DNA of 45,992 nucleotides from Micromonospora sp. KC723 (GTDB lineage Bacteria > Actinomycetota > Actinomycetes > Mycobacteriales > Micromonosporaceae). The stretch's first letter is position 1; each line of letters begins with the position of its first letter. The stretch spans positions 1 to 45,992 of the forward strand of contig NZ_SMKD01000032.1 of the NCBI RefSeq assembly GCF_004348595.1, given 5' to 3'. The position numbers were made by a program, and so were the translations under genes. Below the pieces are notes generated by a model. It was not told the origin of the DNA, ran no database searches, and was given only the letters and a program-made list of their open reading frames with translations. Shown here piece by piece: positions 38,420 to 45,992 of the stretch.

Positions 38420-39466
38420 ATGACAACGCAGCGCACCCGGTCACTCGGGCGCCCGACACTCGACGCGGTCGCCGCCCGCGCGGGTGTCGGCCGCGGCACA
38501 GTCTCCCGGGTGGTCAACGGCTCACCCCAGGTCAGCCCGGAGGCCCGGGCCGCCGTCCAACAGGCCATCGCCGAGCTGGGGTACGTGCCGAACCGCGCGG
38601 CTCGCGCCCTGGTCACCCAACGCACCGACTCGGTCGCCCTGGTGGTCTCCGAGTCGGGGGAGCGGGTCTTCACCGAGCCGTTCTTCGCCGGCATCGTCCG
38701 GGGCGTCAGCTCCGGGCTGCTGGACACGCCGTTACAGCTCTGGCTCGCCATGGTGCAGTCCCCGATCGAGCGGGAACGCGTCGAGCACCACCTGACCAAC
38801 CAGCACGTCGACGGCGTCCTGCTGCTGTCGCTGCACGACGCCGACCCGCTGCCGACCCTGCTGGAGGAGCGCGACCTGCCGACCGTGCTCGGCGGTCGGC
38901 CGGCCCGCATGCTCCAGCCGGGCGCGCGACCTCCCTGGTTCGTCGACGTGGACAACGTCGGCGGCGCGCGGCAGGCGGTGGAGCACCTGGCCCGGCGGGG
39001 CCGGCAGCGGATCGCGACCATCGCCGGCCCGCAGGACATGGGCGCCGGGCTGGCCCGCCTCGCCGGCTACCGGGACGCCGTGCGGGCCACCGGGTCGGAG
39101 GTCGACCCCCGGATGGTGGTGTACGGGGACTTCAGCGAGGGCAGCGGCGCGGCCGGCATGCGCCGGCTGTTGGAGGTCTGCCCCGACCTGGACGCGGTCT
39201 TCGTCGCCTCCGACCTGATGGCGTTCGGCGCGTTGCGGACCCTACGGGAGGCCGGCCGCCGGGTTCCCGACGACGTGGCGGTGATCGGGTTCGACGACGC
39301 GCCGGTCGCCCGGCAGGCCGACCCGCCGCTGACCACGGTCTTCCAGCCGGTGGAGGAGATGGGCCGGCAGATGGCGCGGCTGCTAGTGGCCCGGATCCGG
39401 GGCGACGAGGTCCCCACCCCGCACCTCCTTCTGGACACCCAGCTCATCCACCGCGCCTCGGCCTGA
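38420..39466 (+). CDS. cebR: LacI-family cellobiose repressor CebR
   Basis: A 348-residue repressor. The N-terminal helix-turn-helix and hinge read RPTLDAVAARAGVGRGTVSRVVNGSPQVSPEARAAVQQAIAELGYVPNRAARALVTQRT. The periplasmic-binding-protein-like core carries SDLMAFGALRTLREAGRRVPDDVAVIGFDD and FQPVEEMGRQMARLL. In relatives (CebR of Streptomyces, CelR of Thermobifida) cellobiose releases it from TGGGAGCGCTCCCA. Such boxes occur before cebE and the GH9 gene but not directly before cebR. ATG at 38420 is preceded by GGAGGAGC. Confidence 0.95.
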   Translation: MTTQRTRSLGRPTLDAVAARAGVGRGTVSRVVNGSPQVSPEARAAVQQAIAELGYVPNRAARALVTQRTDSVALVVSESGERVFTEPFFAGIVRGVSSGLLDTPLQLWLAMVQSPIERERVEHHLTNQHVDGVLLLSLHDADPLPTLLEERDLPTVLGGRPARMLQPGARPPWFVDVDNVGGARQAVEHLARRGRQRIATIAGPQDMGAGLARLAGYRDAVRATGSEVDPRMVVYGDFSEGSGAAGMRRLLEVCPDLDAVFVASDLMAFGALRTLREAGRRVPDDVAVIGFDDAPVARQADPPLTTVFQPVEEMGRQMARLLVARIRGDEVPTPHLLLDTQLIHRASA

Positions 39467-39671
39467 CCCCGGCACCTCGCCGCCCCGCCGCCGACGCCGT
39501 CGCGGCGACCTCGGCGGCGCCGGGCCGACCAGGCGGGGGCGGACCAGGGGCGCGGTTCCCGTCCGGCCAGGGAGCCCCGGTGCACCTCGTCGGGTCAAGG
39601 CGGGATTTCCGCCCGGGACACGGCCGGGAAACAGGGGCGAAATGGTCAACCGGCAGGCTGGTGCCCAGCCC

Positions 39672-39690
39672 GCCGGCCGTCACGGCCGGC
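39672..39690 (+). other. GC-rich hairpin before an ACT-domain gene
   Basis: GCCGGCCG and CGGCCGGC form an 8-bp stem with loop TCA, ending 21 bases before the ATG and just upstream of the ribosome site. It may affect translation or be the tail of a terminator for cebR. The rest of the 245-base gap holds nothing I can identify. Confidence 0.3.
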
Positions 39691-39711
39691 CCGCCGAGCG
39701 GAGGGACTGAC

Positions 39712-40413
39712 ATGCTGCTGAGAGTTCGGGTGACCCTGCCGGACCGACCCGGCACGCTCGGCCAGGTGGCCCGGACGCTCGGCGTGTCCGGCGCCGACAT
39801 CGTCCAGGTCGTGGTCCTGGAACGGCTCGGCGGACGGGCCGTGGACGACTTCACCGTGGTGTGGCCGGGCGCCGCCCGGGTGGAACGGCTGCTGGCCGGC
39901 CTGGCCGCCATCCCCGGGGTACGCGTCGACGGCGTGTGGCAGGCCATCGGCGCCCCCACCACCACCGGTCAGGACGCCGAACTGCTCGCCCAGATCGCCG
40001 CGAACCCGGCCGACGGGGTGGCCACCCTGGTCGACGCGGTGCCCGGGCTGCTCGCCGCCGACTGGGCGGTGGCCGCGGTGGTGCCGGTGGACTGGGCGTC
40101 GCGTGCCGGGGGCACGGCGGCCACCGTGGGCCAGGCCAGCTGGCGGGCCCCTCAGCCACCGCGCCTGCCCGAGATCACCCCGCTGCGCGCCCGGGCGCTT
40201 ACCGGTGCCGACGGCAACCACTTCGCGGTCGCCCCGTTCGGCCGGGCCGGGCTGGTGCTGGTCGTCGCGCGGGACCACACCGAGCCGCTGACCGCCGCCG
40301 GGTTCCACGCCACCGAGGTGGACCGGCTGGCCCAACTGGTCCGGGCCAGCGCGGTGATCCTCGGCGACCGGCTGGACCTGGTCGGTCCGCCGCCGGTGAC
40401 CAGCCACACCTGA
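39712..40413 (+). CDS. ACT-domain protein, unknown function
   Basis: A 233-residue protein. Residues 1-75 are an ACT domain: LLRVRVTLPDRPGTLGQVARTLGVSGADIVQVVVLERLGGRAVDDFTV. Such domains bind amino acids or other small ligands and usually regulate an attached enzyme. The remainder (about 85-233) has no catalytic motif I recognise; the segment near 180-225 (FAVAPFGRAGLVLVVARDHTEPLTAAGFHATEVDRLAQLVRASAVILGDRLDL) looks like the end of a GAF domain. ATG at 39712 follows GGAGGGACTGAC. An ACT-GNAT fusion gene follows after 88 bases. Confidence 0.75.
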   Translation: MLLRVRVTLPDRPGTLGQVARTLGVSGADIVQVVVLERLGGRAVDDFTVVWPGAARVERLLAGLAAIPGVRVDGVWQAIGAPTTTGQDAELLAQIAANPADGVATLVDAVPGLLAADWAVAAVVPVDWASRAGGTAATVGQASWRAPQPPRLPEITPLRARALTGADGNHFAVAPFGRAGLVLVVARDHTEPLTAAGFHATEVDRLAQLVRASAVILGDRLDLVGPPPVTSHT

Positions 40414-40501
40414 GCTGGGCAGACAGTTCCCGTGGCGTCACCGTCGGGCAACGACCCGGCAACAGCGGCCCGGCAGTGTCGTGGTGGGGAAGGGAGTGGA
40501 C

Positions 40502-41599
40502 ATGGCGTTGTGGCGGATCCGAGCGACGGTGGACGACCGGCCGGGCTACCTGTCGGTGCTCACGGCGAGCCTCGCGTTGCGGGGCGTCAACATCCTCAGC
40601 GTGCAGGTGCACACCACGGAGGCCGGGGCGGTCGACGACTTTCTCGTCGACGCGCCCGACATGCTCGCCGAGGCGGATCTGCTCGCCGCCGTGGAGCGGG
40701 GCCGGGGGCGGGACTGCTGGGTGGCGCGCAGCGAGGCGCGTGGCCTGGTGGACCAGCCGACCCGGGTGCTGGGCCTGGCGACCCGGCTGGCGCGGGATCC
40801 GGAGAGCACCGGCGAGGCGCTGCGGATGCTGCTCGGCGCGGACGAGGTGACCTGGCGACCCGCACGGGCCAACCCGCACGGCGGAGCCGGCGCGTCAACC
40901 ATGCTGCTCGCTGACCCGACCGGCGGTTCGTACGAGCTGCGCCGGCGGGAGCCGAGCTTCACCCCCGCCGAGTACGCGCGGGCGCAGGCGTTGGTCGAGC
41001 TGGCAGCCGCAATCGCCCGGCGGGACGCCGACCGGGTGACCCTGGTGCTGCCCGACTCCGCCGAGGTGGTCGTCCGGCCGGCGGGTCCGGACGACCTGGC
41101 GGGCGTGGTCGAGTTGCACGAGGCGTGCTCGGTGCGGACCCGGCAGCGGCGCTACCTCACCGGCGCGACGATGCCGTCGCCGGGCCGGTTGCGCCGGCTG
41201 CTGGATCCGGCCCGGGGGACCACCCTGTTGGCGACGACCGGCTCCGGCGGGGCGGCGGAGTCGATCGTCGCCATGGCCAACCTGCTCGGCGAGGGCGACG
41301 AGGCCGAGGTGGCCCTGCTGGTGCGGGACGACTGGCAGCGGCGCGGCCTCGGTACGGCCCTGTTGCGCCGCCTGTTCGGTCACGCCGAGCGGGCCGGGTA
41401 CGCCGCCGTGCTGCTGCACGTCCAGGCGGAGAACGTCGCGATGCTGCGGGCCGTACGCCGGCTGGGCCGGCCGGCCCCGGTGGAGCGCGACGGTGCCCTG
41501 TTGACGGTGACCGTGCCGCTGGCCTCCCGCGTCGCGCCGGCGGACCGGGCGGTCGCGCGGTCCGTCACGGCGCCCGCCCGGGCGGAACGGACGGTCTGA
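40502..41599 (+). CDS. ACT-GNAT fusion: ligand-sensing acetyltransferase
   Basis: A 365-residue protein. Residues 1-70 form an ACT domain (LWRIRATVDDRPGYLSVLTASLALRGVNILSVQVHTTEAGAVDDFLVD) similar in layout to that of the upstream protein. A linker of about 120 residues follows. From about residue 190 a GNAT domain reads VVVRPAGPDDLAGVVELHEACS, with acetyl-CoA loop LLVRDDWQRRGLGTALLRRLF and AENVAMLRAVRRLG. ACT fused to GNAT suggests acetylation gated by an amino acid, as in actinobacterial protein lysine acetyltransferases controlled by Asn or Cys. ATG at 40502 follows GGGAAGGGAG. Confidence 0.85.
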   Translation: MALWRIRATVDDRPGYLSVLTASLALRGVNILSVQVHTTEAGAVDDFLVDAPDMLAEADLLAAVERGRGRDCWVARSEARGLVDQPTRVLGLATRLARDPESTGEALRMLLGADEVTWRPARANPHGGAGASTMLLADPTGGSYELRRREPSFTPAEYARAQALVELAAAIARRDADRVTLVLPDSAEVVVRPAGPDDLAGVVELHEACSVRTRQRRYLTGATMPSPGRLRRLLDPARGTTLLATTGSGGAAESIVAMANLLGEGDEAEVALLVRDDWQRRGLGTALLRRLFGHAERAGYAAVLLHVQAENVAMLRAVRRLGRPAPVERDGALLTVTVPLASRVAPADRAVARSVTAPARAERTV

Positions 41600-41676
41600 G
41601 GACGACGGTCACGACCGGACGCGTCCTGTCGGTGCGACGGGACGGGGGCGACGACGGTACGCGACCACACCGGCGT

Positions 41677-41694
41677 CGGGTGACGGGTCACCCG
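41677..41694. promoter_or_regulatory. 18-bp palindrome after the ACT-GNAT gene
   Basis: CGGGTGAC and GTCACCCG lie around GG in the 222-base gap upstream of the next GNAT gene. It could be an operator or part of a terminator structure; no promoter is adjacent. Confidence 0.3.
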
Positions 41695-41733
41695 GTGCCA
41701 CCGGCCGACCTCCGGTGCGGAGGACGGTACGAC

Positions 41734-41762
41734 GGCAGGGCCCCCGGTTCGGGGGCCCTGCC
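41734..41762 (+). terminator. Terminator of the ACT-GNAT gene
   Basis: GGCAGGGCCCCCG and CGGGGGCCCTGCC form a perfect 13-bp stem with loop GTT, 135 bases after the stop codon and before the promoter of the next gene. Confidence 0.65.
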
Positions 41763-41809
41763 CGTTACTGCCCCCGGCATGAACATCGCGGTGTTCTCGC
41801 TGTGTCGGG

Positions 41810-41815
41810 CACAAT
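41810..41815 (+). promoter_or_regulatory. -10 element of a leaderless-type promoter
   Basis: CACAAT matches the -10 consensus at four of six bases and ends six bases before GTG at 41822. No ribosome binding site is present. Confidence 0.45.
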
Positions 41816-41821
41816 GTCGCG

Positions 41822-42328
41822 GTGCGTATCCGAGCCGTTCGTCGGGCTGAGCTACCTGTCCTGCAGGACATCGAGCGTGCCGCCGGGGAATGCTTCCGCG
41901 ATGTCGGCATGTCGCGGATAGCCGACGACGAACCGCTACCCCTCGCCGTACTCGCCGGCTACCAGCGGACAGGCCACGCCTGGGTCGCCGCCGACTCCAC
42001 CGATGTGCCCGTCGGCTACCTGATCGCTGACATCGTCGACGGCAACCTGCACATCGAACAGGTGTCGGTCCATCCCCGCTGCGCCCGCCGCGGGGTGGGA
42101 CGACGACTGATCGACCATCTCGCGGGCCACGCGAGGGCCACCGGCGTGCCGGCACTGACCCTCACCACGTTCGCTGACGTGCCCTGGAACGGCCCCTACT
42201 ACACCCGGTGTGGGTTTGTCGCCCTCGACGACAGCGACCTCACCCCAGGACTACGGGCTGTCCGCCAACGCGAGGCCGCGCACGGCCTGGACCGGTGGCC
42301 CCGCCTCTGCATGCGCCGAGGTCTGTAA
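41822..42328 (+). CDS. GNAT N-acetyltransferase
   Basis: A 168-residue acetyltransferase. It opens MRIRAVRRAELPVLQDIERAAGECFRDVGM; the acetyl-CoA site is VSVHPRCARRGVGRRLIDHLA and the C-terminal motif is VPWNGPYYTRCGFVALDDSDLTPGLRAVR. The last part resembles acetyltransferases that act on small amines, but the substrate is not certain. GTG at 41822 is supported by the -10 hexamer at the leaderless spacing. Confidence 0.9.
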   Translation: MRIRAVRRAELPVLQDIERAAGECFRDVGMSRIADDEPLPLAVLAGYQRTGHAWVAADSTDVPVGYLIADIVDGNLHIEQVSVHPRCARRGVGRRLIDHLAGHARATGVPALTLTTFADVPWNGPYYTRCGFVALDDSDLTPGLRAVRQREAAHGLDRWPRLCMRRGL

Positions 42329-42519
42329 CGCCCTTTCACTCCGTGTCGGCTGCGGGTGGCAACCCGCGATCGGCAGCCTCCCCGACGGCGTGCCCTTCCG
42401 GATGCCGCCCTGCCCGTAGCCACTCACGACCAAGTACGCGGTGTGGACGCGCCGCCGGCCCGCTCGCGGTCGAGATCCCCTGGCGTCGTGACATCGCGCA
42501 GGCGTCCGGCGCGGACGTG

Positions 42520-42552
42520 ACCGGCCGCCGGGCGGGTCGCCCGACGGCCGGT
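42520..42552 (-). terminator. Terminator of the LPxTG protein gene
   Basis: Fifteen-base arms (42520-42534 and 42538-42552) pair around a 3-base loop with one mismatch. In the minus-strand RNA that mismatch is a G-U pair, so the hairpin is continuous in the direction of the gene that ends 15 bases before it. The rest of the 239-base gap shows no gene. Confidence 0.65.
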
Positions 42553-42567
42553 TGTGTTCCGCTGCTG

Positions 42568-45992
<3,425 letters not shown>

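Noticed and set aside
42330..42567. Small plus-strand frames after the GNAT gene
   Set aside because: They overlap the GNAT 3' end and the terminator hairpin and have no start signal or coding pattern.

Overview
The window is very GC-rich, densely coding actinobacterial chromosome. The cellobiose uptake genes, CebR-type operators, secreted cellulose-active enzymes and overall gene style point to a Micromonosporaceae member, most likely Micromonospora. That assignment is inference from gene content; no rRNA, tRNA, CRISPR array, insertion sequence or phage gene is visible.

Region by region. 1-3745: the N-terminal part of an AA10 lytic polysaccharide monooxygenase (cut by the left edge), an ElaA-like acetyltransferase, a small Cys-rich protein, a small CBM48-like protein, MsrB and a stand-alone LigD-type polymerase. 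3911-11541: a four-gene operon of two large FtsX-type permeases and two ABC ATPases, the first ATPase carrying an AbrB-like C-terminal tail. 11635-14814: a GNAT enzyme, then a PucR-type regulator divergent from a secreted beta-propeller protein, with an 18-bp palindrome between them. 14821-20819: a Tap-like lipoprotein peptidase, an ATP-dependent DNA ligase (LigC type), small proteins, an epimerase pseudogene, a DUF1990 protein, an AlkA-like glycosylase and a lipoprotein. 20830-22313: an ECF sigma factor with its zinc anti-sigma factor.

22394-29652 is the most notable block: a minus-strand operon herA-like, sbcD, sbcC, nurA-like, then a spermidine-synthase-like methyltransferase-fold gene. 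The first four follow the gene order of the archaeal HerA-Mre11-Rad50-NurA DNA end-resection operon. 29869-33350 holds a multi-TM protein with an alpha/beta hydrolase domain, a small membrane protein, a RibD-like reductase translationally coupled to a 39-residue Cys-rich peptide, and a remnant of a pRiA4b ORF-3-like gene.

33400-39466 is a complete cellobiose system: two CebR boxes around a promoter, then cebE, cebF, cebG, a GH1 beta-glucosidase and the LacI-type regulator cebR. A third CebR box lies just downstream of a good promoter for the GH9 cellulase that runs off the right edge (43712 onward). The implied circuit is that secreted GH9 (and possibly the LPMO) release cello-oligosaccharides, CebEFG imports them, BglC hydrolyses them and CebR senses them. 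The ATPase that energises CebFG is not here; in related organisms it is the shared MsiK. Between the two cellulose loci sit two consecutive ACT-domain proteins (the second fused to a GNAT domain), a GNAT enzyme and a sortase-type LPxTG surface protein.
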